Source: JAGOEY01 sp017997515 (GTDB taxonomy: Bacteria > Pseudomonadota > Gammaproteobacteria > Burkholderiales > Burkholderiaceae_C). From it: DNA of 64,000 bases. Below the pieces are notes generated by a model, which did no database searches, had not been told where the DNA came from, and saw only the letters and a program-made list of their open reading frames with translations. Positions 40,670-51,298 of the stretch are shown piece by piece (the stretch's first letter is position 1; each line of letters begins with the position of its first letter). Made by a program: the position numbers and the translations under genes. Location: assembly GCA_026314275.1 (NCBI GenBank), contig CP111109.1:3100001-3164000 (forward strand). Direction: 5' to 3'.

Positions 40670-42382
40670 CTAAGGCACCCTCTCGTATTTTTAGGCGGGG
40701 CTCTGCTCAGCTTATCGGCCCATTCGCAGGTCGATCCAACCTTGGTGGATCGACAAAATCAAATCATCGAGCGCCAGCAGCAAGACCGCCTTCGCGAAGA
40801 GCAAGACCGCGCCATGCGGGCCCTGCCACCGCCCGGTGGCACCAACTTGCAAGAGATCAAACCGCAGGTGTCTGTGCCCGATCTGGGGGGAATGTGCCGC
40901 GACATCCGTGAAGTGCGCTTCGTTGGCGACACGCTGCATCTGCCAGACGACTTGCAACGCAGCATTCAAAGTGCCAACGTCGGCCGCTGCCTTGGTGTAT
41001 CTGACCTCGAAGGCATTCTGGCCACGCTGACCAAAAGCTACATCGACCGTGGCTACATCACCACCCGTGTTTACCTGCCGGCCCAAGATCTGCGCAGTGG
41101 TGTCCTTGAGGTGAAGGTGATTGAAGGCAAGATTGAACGTATCGATGCCACCGGAGGGCGAGAAGGCGCCCAGTGGATCCGAGGTGCCTTTCCGGCCAGC
41201 CCTGGCGACCTGCTGAACCTGCGCGATCTGGAGCAGGGGATAGACCAGGTCAACAGCCTTGCCTCCAACAATGCCAAGCTGGATCTGCGTCCTGGCAGCG
41301 AGCCTGGCCAGACCGTGGTGGTGGTCGAAAACCCCTCCCGGTTTCCTGTGCATCTCTTCACCTCGCTCGACAACTCGGGCACGGAATCCACGGGTACCAA
41401 CAACGCATCGTTCACGCTGACTTTTGACAGCCTGCTCGGCCTCAACGAACTGATCTCGGTCACCAAACGGCTGTCCGTCTTGCCACGGCGTTGGGAGCAC
41501 AAATCAGACTCCACAGCTTTGCGCGCCGTGCTCCCTTTCGGCTACAACACCTTCAGCGTCGATGCCAGCCAGAGCGACTACACCAACGTGCTGCGCCTGC
41601 CGAGTGGGATCGGTCTCAAGTCTGAAGGCAGCACCATCAGCAAGAGCTTCACAGCCGATCGTGTGGTGTACCGGGACCAGGCCAGCCGTGTCTCGCTGTC
41701 AGCGCGTTTGGGCACACAGTCGAGCCGCAACTGGCTTGGTGGCGAGTTCTTGCAAGTCAGCAGTCGTGACCTGAGCACGCTCGATCTGGCGGGCACTGCG
41801 TTCACACAGGTCGGCGGCGGCATCCTCAACGCCCGGCTTGGTTATGTGAAAGGGCTGACGGCCTTTGGCGCATTACGCGACGCAGACAACCTGCCGCGCG
41901 ACCTCCCACACGCGCAGTTTCGCAAGCTGACGGTCGACCTGGGTTTTTCGCGCCGCTTCAGCGTGTCCGACCGGGCTTATCTGTGGTCCAGCCAGTTCAG
42001 CGGACAACACGCGTACGACACACTCTATGGCTCGCAGCAGATGTTGATCGGTGGCAGCTCATCGGTGCGCGGCTTTCTCAACTCCGTGCTCAGCGGCGAC
42101 AGTGGCTCTTATCTGCGCAACGAGCTGTCGATGCCATGGCACATCACACTGGCTAACGGTTCGCCGCTGTCGGGCCGCGTCTACACAGGCTTTGACGTGG
42201 GCCATGTGGGCAACCGCGCCAGTGGTGTGCCTTCGGGCACCCTGTCTGGCGCCACGCTGGGTGCTTCCGTTCAGTGGAAAACCCTGAGTCTTGACGCCTT
42301 CGCCGCGCGCGCCATCGACCTGCCCCACACGCTGAAGCGCGAAGGCACCCTGTACGGCTTCCGCCTGTCCGCATCCCTCTGA
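40628..42382 (+). CDS. TpsB/ShlB-FhaC type two-partner secretion transporter, interrupted by IS701
   Basis: This outer-membrane pore exports the TpsA protein encoded immediately downstream. The first 14 codons of this open frame, from GTG 40628, are IS701 sequence; native sequence begins at Leu15 (LRHPLVFLGGALLSLSAHSQ) and keeps the hydrophobic core and cleavage site of the signal peptide. Then come a Gln/Arg-rich helix (QIIERQQQDRLREEQDRAMR), a POTRA-2 region (VPDLGGMCRDIREVRFVGDT to KVIEGKIERIDATGG), and the ShlB beta-barrel with the conserved VRGF in SSSVRGFLNSVLSGDSG. It ends in the typical aromatic-rich YGFRLSASL. The hybrid gene could still be expressed from within the IS, but this is unproven. 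Confidence 0.85.
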   Translation: MEGCAQSYSCDTVRLRHPLVFLGGALLSLSAHSQVDPTLVDRQNQIIERQQQDRLREEQDRAMRALPPPGGTNLQEIKPQVSVPDLGGMCRDIREVRFVGDTLHLPDDLQRSIQSANVGRCLGVSDLEGILATLTKSYIDRGYITTRVYLPAQDLRSGVLEVKVIEGKIERIDATGGREGAQWIRGAFPASPGDLLNLRDLEQGIDQVNSLASNNAKLDLRPGSEPGQTVVVVENPSRFPVHLFTSLDNSGTESTGTNNASFTLTFDSLLGLNELISVTKRLSVLPRRWEHKSDSTALRAVLPFGYNTFSVDASQSDYTNVLRLPSGIGLKSEGSTISKSFTADRVVYRDQASRVSLSARLGTQSSRNWLGGEFLQVSSRDLSTLDLAGTAFTQVGGGILNARLGYVKGLTAFGALRDADNLPRDLPHAQFRKLTVDLGFSRRFSVSDRAYLWSSQFSGQHAYDTLYGSQQMLIGGSSSVRGFLNSVLSGDSGSYLRNELSMPWHITLANGSPLSGRVYTGFDVGHVGNRASGVPSGTLSGATLGASVQWKTLSLDAFAARAIDLPHTLKREGTLYGFRLSASL

Positions 42383-42392
42383 GAACAACACC

Positions 42393-45300
42393 ATGAACCA
42401 CATTTACCGCGTCATCTGGAATGCCGTATCGTCCACGTGGACGGCCGTTGCGGAAACTGCCCGAGGCCATGGCAAGAGCACCAAGGCTGCAATACACCGC
42501 CGCGGCGTCGCAGCTTTGGGTGTGCTGACACTCATCCCTCCCTTTGTGCTTGCGCAGGTTCCTTCCGTGGTGGTGTCGCCCGGCAGCAACCTCAACGCTT
42601 ACGTCGCACCCAACGGTGTGACGGTGGTCAACATCAACCAGTCGAACGCGGCCGGGTTGTCGCACAACCAGTACCAGAACTTCAACGTCAATGCGAACGG
42701 TCTGATCCTCAACAACACGACCAGTGCACAGATTGCCTACCAGTCGCAGTTGGCGGGCCAGGTCACAGCCAATTTCAACCAGGTCAACACGGCGCGTGTG
42801 ATCCTGAACGAAGTGGTGTCAAACAACCGCAGCCAGTTGGCGGGTTTTACCGAAGTGCTGGGCGGCAGAGCAGACGTGGTGCTTGCCAACCCTTACGGAA
42901 TCACCTGCTCGGGTTGCGGTTTTATCAATACCGACCGTGTGACGCTGAGTACCGGCAACCCCTTCCTGGCCTCGAACGGAGGCTTGGGCGGCTTCAGCGT
43001 GGGCCAGGGTGACATCCTGATCACCGGCACCGGCCTGAATGCCACCGCGCAGCAGGTGCTCGACATGGTGACACGCTCGGTGCGGATCGACGCACCTGTC
43101 AACGGGCAGGACGTGGGTATTGCTGCGGGTGCCAACCGCTGGAGTTATGACACCCGCGCTGTGACCGGCGCGGCCACACCCACGGGCAATGCGCCGGTCC
43201 ATTCGATCGACACCGCCGTGCTCGGCGGCATGTACGCCAACCGCATTCGCATGACCTCTACCGAGGCCGGCGTGGGCGTGCGTATGCTGGGCGACGCTGC
43301 CGCCAGCGCTGGCGACTTCACTCTGACGGCAGCTGGAAGGATCGAACTGCAGAACCGCATCTCGGCCTCCACCGACCTGAGCGTGGGCACGACGGCCATC
43401 GATACCAACGCGCTCGCATTGACCGACGCCAGCCTCACCTCCACCGGAAAGACCACACTTGCGGCTGCAGGTGGCACCCGCCTGGCAGGCAGCGCCTTGG
43501 TGGCAGGCACCGACCTTGCAGTGAGCGCAGCCAGCCTGCTCGATACGACCAGTGCCTCGGGCATGGCCAACAACAATCTGCGACGCGCGGGTGGTGCGCT
43601 GTCGCTGGCTGTGGGTGACGGTGCGTCACTCGGCGCGACCCATTGGAGTGCTGCGGGCGCCTGGAACGGGACTTTCGGCAACCTCGTCACCACGGGGGCG
43701 ACCCAGCTCTACAGTGGCAACGGCACACTGATTGCCAGCGCCGACAAAGGTGACCTGGCGCTTGGCCTGGCCGCGCTGCAGTCGGCTGGCAACATGGCGC
43801 TTTCGGCAACGGGCCAGATCAGCACCGCTGCGGGCACGGGCCAAGGTGTGCAGTCGCTAGGCGGCAACCTGTCGCTGACGGCAGGTAACGGCATTTCGAA
43901 TGCGGGCACGGTGTCTGCCGACAAGGGCGCAGTGAGGGTGCGTGCCGACGGGGCCATCACCAACAGTGGCCAGATCCATGCCGCACAGAATCTTGACATT
44001 GCCGACCAAGCGGGCGGCGCAAGTGCCAACCTGTCCAACAGTGGCGTATTGCTGACCGAGAAGGCGCTGGTGGTTCAGGCGGCCACCATGGCCAACACGG
44101 CGGCCGCACGTGTGCAGGCACAGACCGGCAGCGTGGTGAATGCGCACCGCATCGACAACACCGGCACGTGGTTGTTGTCGCAACAAGCCGATGCGAATGA
44201 CCAGCTCACCGTGCGCGGGGCATTCACCAACAGCGGCACCCTGCAAGGCGCGGGTGCGGTTGTGGTGGGGGCGGACAGCGTGACAAACAGTGGCACATTG
44301 ATCGCCGGCACAGATCTGGCCGTCAGCACTGCCGCTGACTTCACCAACAGCGGCACTGCACAAGCCACAGGGACACTTGGTGTGGCGAGCGGCGGAGACG
44401 TTTCCAACACCAGCGCCGGTGTGTTGAAGGCTGCGCGCCTGAACCTCGACGCTGGCAAAGACCTGGTGAATGCCGGCGTCGCCACCGCTGACAGCGGCAA
44501 CGCCACGCTGCGTGTGGACGGCACGCTGGCCAACAGCGGCGAATTACACGCGCTTGGCAACATGGACATCGCTGCGCGCAACGGCGCAGCAACACAGGCC
44601 GTGATCAACAGCGGCAAACTGCTGGCCGAACAAGCGTTGGTGTTGAAGGCCACATCGTTCTCCAACACTGCCACCGGCTGGGCACAAGCAGCCACGGGCA
44701 GCACTGCCACGCTGGACACACTCGACAACGCTGGCACATGGCTGCTGTCAAAGCAGGCTGCAGCCCAAGACCAGATCGCTGTTGCAGGCACTGCAAACAA
44801 CAGCGGAACGCTGCAAAGCGCGGGCGACCTGGACGTGACGGCCGCAAGCGTTGTCAACAGTGGGGCCGTGCTGGCTGCAGGGCAGCTCGATGCCAGCACC
44901 GTTGGTAGCCTGAACAATACCGCCGGTGGTGCGATGCAGGCCGGTACTGCACTGACGTTAACGGGCCAATCGATCGGCAACGCTGCCACTGCGACCCTGG
45001 TGGGCCAGCGTGTGGCGGTGAATGCGGGCAACGGATTCAGCAATGCGGGCGCGCTGCAAGCCAGCGCCGGTGCGGCCACCCTGCGCGTCAGTGGCACGCT
45101 GGACAACAGTGGCACGGTGCACGCAACGGGCAATATTGACATCGCTGACCGCGCTGGTGCAGCAACCCAGGCTGTCACCAACAGCGGCACACTGCTGACG
45201 GACCAAGCCTTGGTGCTCACAGCCGCAAACATGGCCAACACCGCCACCGGTCGTGTGCAGGCCTATACCGGCAGCACCGTCGCTGCCAGCAGGCTGGACA

Positions 45301-48300
45301 ACGCTGGCATCTGGTTGTTGTCACAGCAGGGCGCAGCCACCGACACCGTCAGTGTTACCAACACACTGACCAACAGCGGAACGCTGCAAAGTGCGGGCAG
45401 TGAAACACTCACTGCCGACCAGATTACCAACACCGGCACACTCATCGCCGAAGGCAATCTCTCCGCCAGCGTCACCAGCAGCCTGGACAACCAGGCCACG
45501 GGCGTGGTGCAGGCGGGGCAGCAACTGGCGGTGCACGGTGCGGGAGCGGCGCTCACCAATGCCGCTGGTGGCAAGATGCTCGGCGACGGGCTGGCCATCG
45601 ATGTCGCCAGCATCGACAACAGTGGCACGCTGCAGGGCGGCACACGCGCCGACAGCATGGTGTCGGCCGCCACCACACTCACCAACCGCACCACGGGTGT
45701 TTTGAGTGTGGCGACCGCTTCGGGCGGCGCGGGTACGGTGGCCGCCACCACGTTGGTGAACGACGGCAAGCTCCAGTCCGCGGGAGCACTCACGCTCCAT
45801 GTGGGAGCCAGTGGCCTGAGCAGCAACGGCACTGTTGTTGCCGAACGTGATCTGACACTGCAAAGCCGTACTGGCAACCACTACACCGCCACCGTCAATG
45901 GCCTGATGCAAAGCCGCAGTGGCACGCTTGCAGTCCATGGTACGGGCTCCAGTGCGCTGAACATTGGTGCTACGGGTACGGCAGTGGGCCAGCAGTTGAC
46001 TGCAGCACTGGGAACCATCAATCTGGTAAACGGCGCAACACTCTCGTCAGACCGGGACATGACGCTCACGTTGGGCACTTTGAGCCTGGCTGGAGCCAAC
46101 TCGGCAGTGCTGGGCTCCACCGACCAAGCCGTACCATGGCAGACAAAAATCACCACCATCAGCACGCTGAACAACAAGGGCCTGCTGTTTTCCGGCAATG
46201 ACCTTACGGTGAATGCGCCGTCGATCACCAACGGTCTGACCGGTGGTATCGCGGCCTTGCATGACCTGCGTGTGACGGCCACCAGCGGCAATCTGCTGAA
46301 CCAGGGCGCGCTTTATGCAGGCAATGTGCTCAACGCGTCGGCCGTGTCAGGCACGCTGACCAACGCCGCATCGCTGACCGCCTTCCAAGGCACCATCAGC
46401 GCCGAGAAGGCCGTCAACCTGAATGCCAACACGCTGGTCAACAACAGCACGATCGACAGCAAGGGCTCGATCACTGTCACCGCGAACACGCTGCGTAACG
46501 AGGTGTTGGGTGGGGACACGCGCCAGTACGATGTGCTTTCGATTCCCGTGAAAAGAAAAGTGAGTCACACGCCGCGCTACTATGACTTCCCGGATGACCA
46601 TGAAAAATGGTTCTACGAAGAGGTCTGGTACAAGGATCAGGTTTACGTGGGCGGCAAGCCCACCGTTAAACCACAAATCACCGGGGTGGGGGCTGTCCAG
46701 CTGAATTTCAACGTTGGCAAGAACCTTGGCGGAGTGATCTCTGGTGACACGGTCACACTCACCGGCACAGGCAACGGCGCAAACTTCGTCAACGACGATC
46801 TGGCACTGCACCGTACGACCTACACGCGCACCTGGACTGAGCACACAAAGTGGAGGGCGGTAGGTCCGACCACCTATTTCGTACGCAGGGTCGAAGACGA
46901 AGCGAACACCGAAAAAGTCACGCAGAACAGCAAAATCGGTGCGGGTGTGTATGCCCGTATGCTGACCGGCAGCAACTTCGCGCTAACCAACAACGGCTCC
47001 ACGTCGGCGCAGACACAGGACATCAAGAAGGGCTCTGCGAAATCTGTGACCGTCCAACCGCTGAATGGCGGCAGCGCCAACAAGGGGAGCGTTCAGGGTG
47101 CACTCACCGAAGTCACAGGTGCTGTGGCCGGAACAGTGACGCCCGTCACCACACTCAGCGGTCAACCGACCGTTTCATTTGTGGCGGTGAATGTCGCCAA
47201 CGGCGTCAGTGGCAACACGTTTGGCGGTATCAGCATTACCCTGCCGGCCAATCCGAATGGCCTGTACGTGGTGGCCAGAGAACCTGGTGCGAAGTACCTG
47301 GTGGAGAGTAACCCGCGTTTTCAGATAGGGTCGTCCACGGTGGGCTCGGACTACCTGTCCAAGCTGCTGGGCTACGACGCCGATGCGCTGGCGCGCCGCC
47401 TGGGTGACGCCAGTTACGAGGCTTACCTGATCAAGCAGCAACTGGTTGCGCAAACGGGCAATGTGCTGCTCAAGGGCGCCAGGGATGCGGGCACCCAGGT
47501 GCAGAGCCTGATGGATTCGGCAGCCGGTGAAAGCAAGGCGCTGGGCCTGGCCTACGGCCAGGCGCTCACGCCCGAGCAACAAGCCCGACTCAAACACGAC
47601 ATTGTGTGGATGGTGCAGACCGAAGTGAACGGCCAGGTGGTGCTCGCGCCCGTGGTTTATCTTTCTCCCAAGACCAAAAGCAATATCACCCAGGGGGCCG
47701 TTATCACGGCTGAAACTGCCAATCTGAGCCTCAGCTCTCTGACCAACACGGGCGGCACCATTGCTGGCAGCCAGTCGCTCAAGGTCACGTCGGTGGGTGA
47801 TGTGGTGAATACATCGGGAACCATCAAAGGCGGCAATGTCGCCATCACATCGACGCAAGGCAGCATCGTCAACCAGACGACAGCGAGCGGCTCTGGCAAC
47901 GAACTGCGTTACGTGACCGACATCGGCAAGACGGCCTCCATCCAGTCCACGGGCACACTGGCGCTTGACGCGGCGAAGGACATCACCAACACCGGCTCCA
48001 GCATGGCGGCCGGTGGTGATGCAAGCCTCAAAGCGGGTGGCAACGTCACCTTTGACACCATCCAGGACAAGAGTGTAGATACCACGCACAGTACCTTCAA
48101 GCAGGGTGGTGCCACCGGCATGACCACCACTACCACCACCACCGTCACGCAGGTGAAGTCGGGTCTGAGCAGTGGTGGCAACCTCAGCATCGATGCCGGC
48201 AAGGACATCACACTAGCCGGTACCAACACCAGGGCGGCCGGTAACGCCGACCTCAAGGCCGGTGGTGACCTGAATATGTTGGCGCGCGAGAACACCACCG

Positions 48301-51257
48301 ACATCCACAGCGAGAGCAAAGCCAGCGGTTTTGGCATGAACGGGTCGCTGTACGGGTCGACCACCGTTACGACCGATTCGACCTCGGTGCGCAACGTGGG
48401 CAGCACGCTGCAAGTGGGCGGCAATGCCTCGTTGGCAGCGGGTAATGACATCACGGTCCAGGGCTCCAGTGTTGACGTGAAAGGCAGCGGCACGGTGAGT
48501 GCGACCAACGTGAATGTGCTGGCTGGCCGCAACTACGACGAGACCACAACCACGACCAAGAACACCGGCGTATTACAGGTCAGCGCGTCGTCAGGGCGAT
48601 CGACCGACACCAAGTCAGAGGCTGAAGCTGCGTCAGGCAAGACAAAATCGTCGGCTTCGGCCAGCGCCTCGGCTGGCGCTTCTGCAGAGGCCACGGGCAC
48701 CGGTTCCGCCGGACTGGCGTTCAGTGCGAGCACCACCACCACGGCCCAGACCACAGACTTGAAGCATGTGGGTTCGCGCCTCAATTTTGGCGGTGACCTC
48801 ACGGTTGACGCACGCAATGACTTGACACTGCAGGGCTCAACGGTCAAAGCAGGCGGAGATGCGACGGTTAACGCAAAGAACGTGAACCTGCTCGCAGCCG
48901 AGGACAAGGCAACCAGCACCAGCACCACAACCAGCACTTCGATCGGCCTGATGGCCAGCAGCACCAACACAGCGAAAGCAGAGGCCAAAGCAGAGGCCAA
49001 AGCGGGGGCCAGCTATGCGGGGGTGAACGCCTCTGCCGAAGCCTCGGCAGAAGCCTCGGTCTCGAGCGAAAACAAGCTGGACCTCATGCAGCGCAGCGTC
49101 ACCACCAACAGTACGCTGGACACAAAAAACCAGGGCTCGACCATCAGCGCGGGCAAAAATCTGGCGGTGAATGCCACCGACACCATCCAGCTGCAGGGGT
49201 CCAACCTGGCCTCTGGTGGTGATATGGATATCAAAGCCAAGGACATGAAATTCGTTGCAGTCAACGATGTCCATGAAACCAGCAGCAGCAGCAATGTGAC
49301 CACTGCGGGTCTCTACGCGGATGCTGGTGCCAGTGTCAGCGCCAAGGCCAGTGGTGCTGCCAGTTTGGGGGCCCAGGCCGGTGCTTCTGCCCAGGTTTCG
49401 GCTTCTGGCTCTGTGGGTATTTACGCCGCGAATGAGCAGAGCCAAAAGACCGAGGGCAAAACCACTGCCATCACTTCAGGCCTGAGCGCAGGCGGCAACA
49501 TGACCCGCCACGCCACCAACAGCATCACCGATGTGGGCACCCAAATCAGCGCCGGTGGCGATTTGAACCAGACGGCCAAGACCATCACCAGTCTGGCGGC
49601 CGCCGACACCACCTACAGCTCTTCCAGCAGCAACAGCAATTCGGCCAAGCTGGGTGTGTATGGCTCAGGCTCGCAGGGGCACAGTGTTCAGGCATCCGTG
49701 GGGCCTGGTTCGGGCAAACAACCGGCATCTAAAGAACAGGGTGCGGGCGTCAAGGCTGAATACCGGCACGAAGACGCTTCAAACAATTCCGCCACCAGCA
49801 ATGCGGTGGTGTCCAGCATCAAGGTGGGTGGCAGTGTCAACAGCCAATCCAGCGGTACCACCAAGATGGAGGGGACCAGCATTGATGCGGGCAGAAATGT
49901 GGCCCTGGGCGCCAGCTCCCTTGACTATTCGGCCGCCAAAAACACAGCCAGTTCCAGCGGCAACAGCACCAGCGCGGGTGGCTCGGTGGGCGTCGATGTG
50001 GTGAACAAGTCGGTGAGCGTCAGTGCCGACTACACCGGCAGCAAGAGCAGCGAAAGCAGCAGCAATGCGGTGGTGGGGGGCATCCGGGCCGGTGGCAATC
50101 TTGATGTCACGACCAGCGGGGACACACGTTTTGAAGGAACCAAGCTGGCTGCTGGCGGCGCGGCGAGTGTGGCGGTGGGTGGCAACCTCAAGTTCGACGC
50201 GGCAAAGGACACCAGCAATTCCAGCAGCCAGCAAGCCAGCGCTGCTGTGGATGTCACCGTGGGCAAAAAAGAGGGCAGTGGCTCGGCTTCCGTGGGCTAC
50301 GCCACAGCGTCCAGCAGCAGCAGTAAGGATGTGGTCGGCGGCATCAGCAGCGGGGGCCCGCTCACCATCCAGAGTGGTGGTGATGCGACCTTTACCGGAA
50401 CCCAGATCGCCAGTGGTGGCGACGCCAAGATTGCAGCGGGCGGCAACCTGGCCTTGAACGCGGCACACGACACGAGCAGCAGCCAATCGCTGGGTGTTGA
50501 TGTGTCGGGTGCGGGTGGCAAAGGCGAGGTGGGCAAGGGCAGGAGTGCGGCTATGAAGAAAGAGGGAGCAGGCGCATTCAGCGTGGGCGACAGCAAATCG
50601 AGCAGCGACACTGCCACCGGCGCGGGCATCACCAGTGGTGGGCGTGTGCAGTTGTCGTCTGGCAAGGACACCACGCTGGAAGGCACCCAAGTCAAGGCGA
50701 CCAACGGCATCGGCATCGTTGCGGGTGGTGCCGTTAATCTGGCAGACGCCAAGAGCACATCAAGCTCGGTAGGTGTTGCCGTCGGGGCTTCCGCTTCCGG
50801 CTACAGCATGACACCTGTCGGGAGGAACGGCCAGCCAGTCGTGAGGACACCCCCCGTCACACCAGGCAAAGCCGCCACACCCAACCCCACAAAGGGCAGC
50901 GGATTGGTCTCGGCCCAAGTGGACATTGATAGCAGCAGTTCCTCCCAGGCCACTTCACTCAAGGGCGGGGCAAGCAGTGTCAGTATCACGTCTGGTGCTG
51001 CCAACCCGGCCACGGCTGTACGTGAAATCAAAGCCCAGGTTCCTGTTGTTCCGCTCTTGGTGCTTGCGGGCAAGATGCCCGTGGCCAAAACGGCTGACGG
51101 CAAGCCCTTGCCGGCGTGGCTCACATTCGATCCACGCACGGGTTCCTTCAGCGGCAAACCGCCTGCGGACTTCAAGGGCAATCTCAAGGTGAATGTGGCT
51201 GTGCCGCAGCTTGATGGTTCGACCAAGACGGTACCGATGAACTTCTCCGGCCAATGA
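42393..51257 (+). CDS. TpsA-type filamentous hemagglutinin-like exoprotein
   Basis: This very large secreted adhesin-like protein has 2954 residues. It begins with an extended signal-peptide region (MNHIYRVIWNAVSSTWTAVA) followed by a hydrophobic core (AALGVLTLIPPFVLAQ). The TPS secretion domain (about residues 55-290) has the NPNGI-type motif as NPYGITCSGCGFIN at about 166. Three ~190-residue repeats lie around nucleotides 43900-45600, then long Ser/Thr/Gly-rich beta-helical repeats (GGNLxxxAxKD, SSSSSK) to residue ~2830. The C-terminus (LPAWLTFDPRTGSFSGKPPA) resembles a cadherin/Ig-like (He_PIG) domain rather than a CDI toxin. It starts 10 bases after tpsB and is probably co-transcribed. 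Confidence 0.92.
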   Translation: MNHIYRVIWNAVSSTWTAVAETARGHGKSTKAAIHRRGVAALGVLTLIPPFVLAQVPSVVVSPGSNLNAYVAPNGVTVVNINQSNAAGLSHNQYQNFNVNANGLILNNTTSAQIAYQSQLAGQVTANFNQVNTARVILNEVVSNNRSQLAGFTEVLGGRADVVLANPYGITCSGCGFINTDRVTLSTGNPFLASNGGLGGFSVGQGDILITGTGLNATAQQVLDMVTRSVRIDAPVNGQDVGIAAGANRWSYDTRAVTGAATPTGNAPVHSIDTAVLGGMYANRIRMTSTEAGVGVRMLGDAAASAGDFTLTAAGRIELQNRISASTDLSVGTTAIDTNALALTDASLTSTGKTTLAAAGGTRLAGSALVAGTDLAVSAASLLDTTSASGMANNNLRRAGGALSLAVGDGASLGATHWSAAGAWNGTFGNLVTTGATQLYSGNGTLIASADKGDLALGLAALQSAGNMALSATGQISTAAGTGQGVQSLGGNLSLTAGNGISNAGTVSADKGAVRVRADGAITNSGQIHAAQNLDIADQAGGASANLSNSGVLLTEKALVVQAATMANTAAARVQAQTGSVVNAHRIDNTGTWLLSQQADANDQLTVRGAFTNSGTLQGAGAVVVGADSVTNSGTLIAGTDLAVSTAADFTNSGTAQATGTLGVASGGDVSNTSAGVLKAARLNLDAGKDLVNAGVATADSGNATLRVDGTLANSGELHALGNMDIAARNGAATQAVINSGKLLAEQALVLKATSFSNTATGWAQAATGSTATLDTLDNAGTWLLSKQAAAQDQIAVAGTANNSGTLQSAGDLDVTAASVVNSGAVLAAGQLDASTVGSLNNTAGGAMQAGTALTLTGQSIGNAATATLVGQRVAVNAGNGFSNAGALQASAGAATLRVSGTLDNSGTVHATGNIDIADRAGAATQAVTNSGTLLTDQALVLTAANMANTATGRVQAYTGSTVAASRLDNAGIWLLSQQGAATDTVSVTNTLTNSGTLQSAGSETLTADQITNTGTLIAEGNLSASVTSSLDNQATGVVQAGQQLAVHGAGAALTNAAGGKMLGDGLAIDVASIDNSGTLQGGTRADSMVSAATTLTNRTTGVLSVATASGGAGTVAATTLVNDGKLQSAGALTLHVGASGLSSNGTVVAERDLTLQSRTGNHYTATVNGLMQSRSGTLAVHGTGSSALNIGATGTAVGQQLTAALGTINLVNGATLSSDRDMTLTLGTLSLAGANSAVLGSTDQAVPWQTKITTISTLNNKGLLFSGNDLTVNAPSITNGLTGGIAALHDLRVTATSGNLLNQGALYAGNVLNASAVSGTLTNAASLTAFQGTISAEKAVNLNANTLVNNSTIDSKGSITVTANTLRNEVLGGDTRQYDVLSIPVKRKVSHTPRYYDFPDDHEKWFYEEVWYKDQVYVGGKPTVKPQITGVGAVQLNFNVGKNLGGVISGDTVTLTGTGNGANFVNDDLALHRTTYTRTWTEHTKWRAVGPTTYFVRRVEDEANTEKVTQNSKIGAGVYARMLTGSNFALTNNGSTSAQTQDIKKGSAKSVTVQPLNGGSANKGSVQGALTEVTGAVAGTVTPVTTLSGQPTVSFVAVNVANGVSGNTFGGISITLPANPNGLYVVAREPGAKYLVESNPRFQIGSSTVGSDYLSKLLGYDADALARRLGDASYEAYLIKQQLVAQTGNVLLKGARDAGTQVQSLMDSAAGESKALGLAYGQALTPEQQARLKHDIVWMVQTEVNGQVVLAPVVYLSPKTKSNITQGAVITAETANLSLSSLTNTGGTIAGSQSLKVTSVGDVVNTSGTIKGGNVAITSTQGSIVNQTTASGSGNELRYVTDIGKTASIQSTGTLALDAAKDITNTGSSMAAGGDASLKAGGNVTFDTIQDKSVDTTHSTFKQGGATGMTTTTTTTVTQVKSGLSSGGNLSIDAGKDITLAGTNTRAAGNADLKAGGDLNMLARENTTDIHSESKASGFGMNGSLYGSTTVTTDSTSVRNVGSTLQVGGNASLAAGNDITVQGSSVDVKGSGTVSATNVNVLAGRNYDETTTTTKNTGVLQVSASSGRSTDTKSEAEAASGKTKSSASASASAGASAEATGTGSAGLAFSASTTTTAQTTDLKHVGSRLNFGGDLTVDARNDLTLQGSTVKAGGDATVNAKNVNLLAAEDKATSTSTTTSTSIGLMASSTNTAKAEAKAEAKAGASYAGVNASAEASAEASVSSENKLDLMQRSVTTNSTLDTKNQGSTISAGKNLAVNATDTIQLQGSNLASGGDMDIKAKDMKFVAVNDVHETSSSSNVTTAGLYADAGASVSAKASGAASLGAQAGASAQVSASGSVGIYAANEQSQKTEGKTTAITSGLSAGGNMTRHATNSITDVGTQISAGGDLNQTAKTITSLAAADTTYSSSSSNSNSAKLGVYGSGSQGHSVQASVGPGSGKQPASKEQGAGVKAEYRHEDASNNSATSNAVVSSIKVGGSVNSQSSGTTKMEGTSIDAGRNVALGASSLDYSAAKNTASSSGNSTSAGGSVGVDVVNKSVSVSADYTGSKSSESSSNAVVGGIRAGGNLDVTTSGDTRFEGTKLAAGGAASVAVGGNLKFDAAKDTSNSSSQQASAAVDVTVGKKEGSGSASVGYATASSSSSKDVVGGISSGGPLTIQSGGDATFTGTQIASGGDAKIAAGGNLALNAAHDTSSSQSLGVDVSGAGGKGEVGKGRSAAMKKEGAGAFSVGDSKSSSDTATGAGITSGGRVQLSSGKDTTLEGTQVKATNGIGIVAGGAVNLADAKSTSSSVGVAVGASASGYSMTPVGRNGQPVVRTPPVTPGKAATPNPTKGSGLVSAQVDIDSSSSSQATSLKGGASSVSITSGAANPATAVREIKAQVPVVPLLVLAGKMPVAKTADGKPLPAWLTFDPRTGSFSGKPPADFKGNLKVNVAVPQLDGSTKTVPMNFSGQ

Positions 51258-51275
51258 TCAGCCTACTCCGGCAAT

Positions 51276-51298
51276 GTGCCGCAACTTCAATGCGGCAC
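51276..51298. terminator. Stem-loop between convergent tpsA and thioredoxin genes
   Basis: GTGCCGCA / TGCGGCAC stem with a seven-base loop, 19 bases after the tpsA stop and overlapping the 3' end of the thioredoxin-like gene. There is no T-run on either side, so intrinsic termination is only possible, not clear. Confidence 0.45.

Noticed and set aside
42393..51257. Contact-dependent inhibition toxin (CdiA)
   Set aside because: No VENN-type pretoxin motif is seen, the end looks Ig-like, and no small immunity gene follows; the next gene is a convergent thioredoxin.
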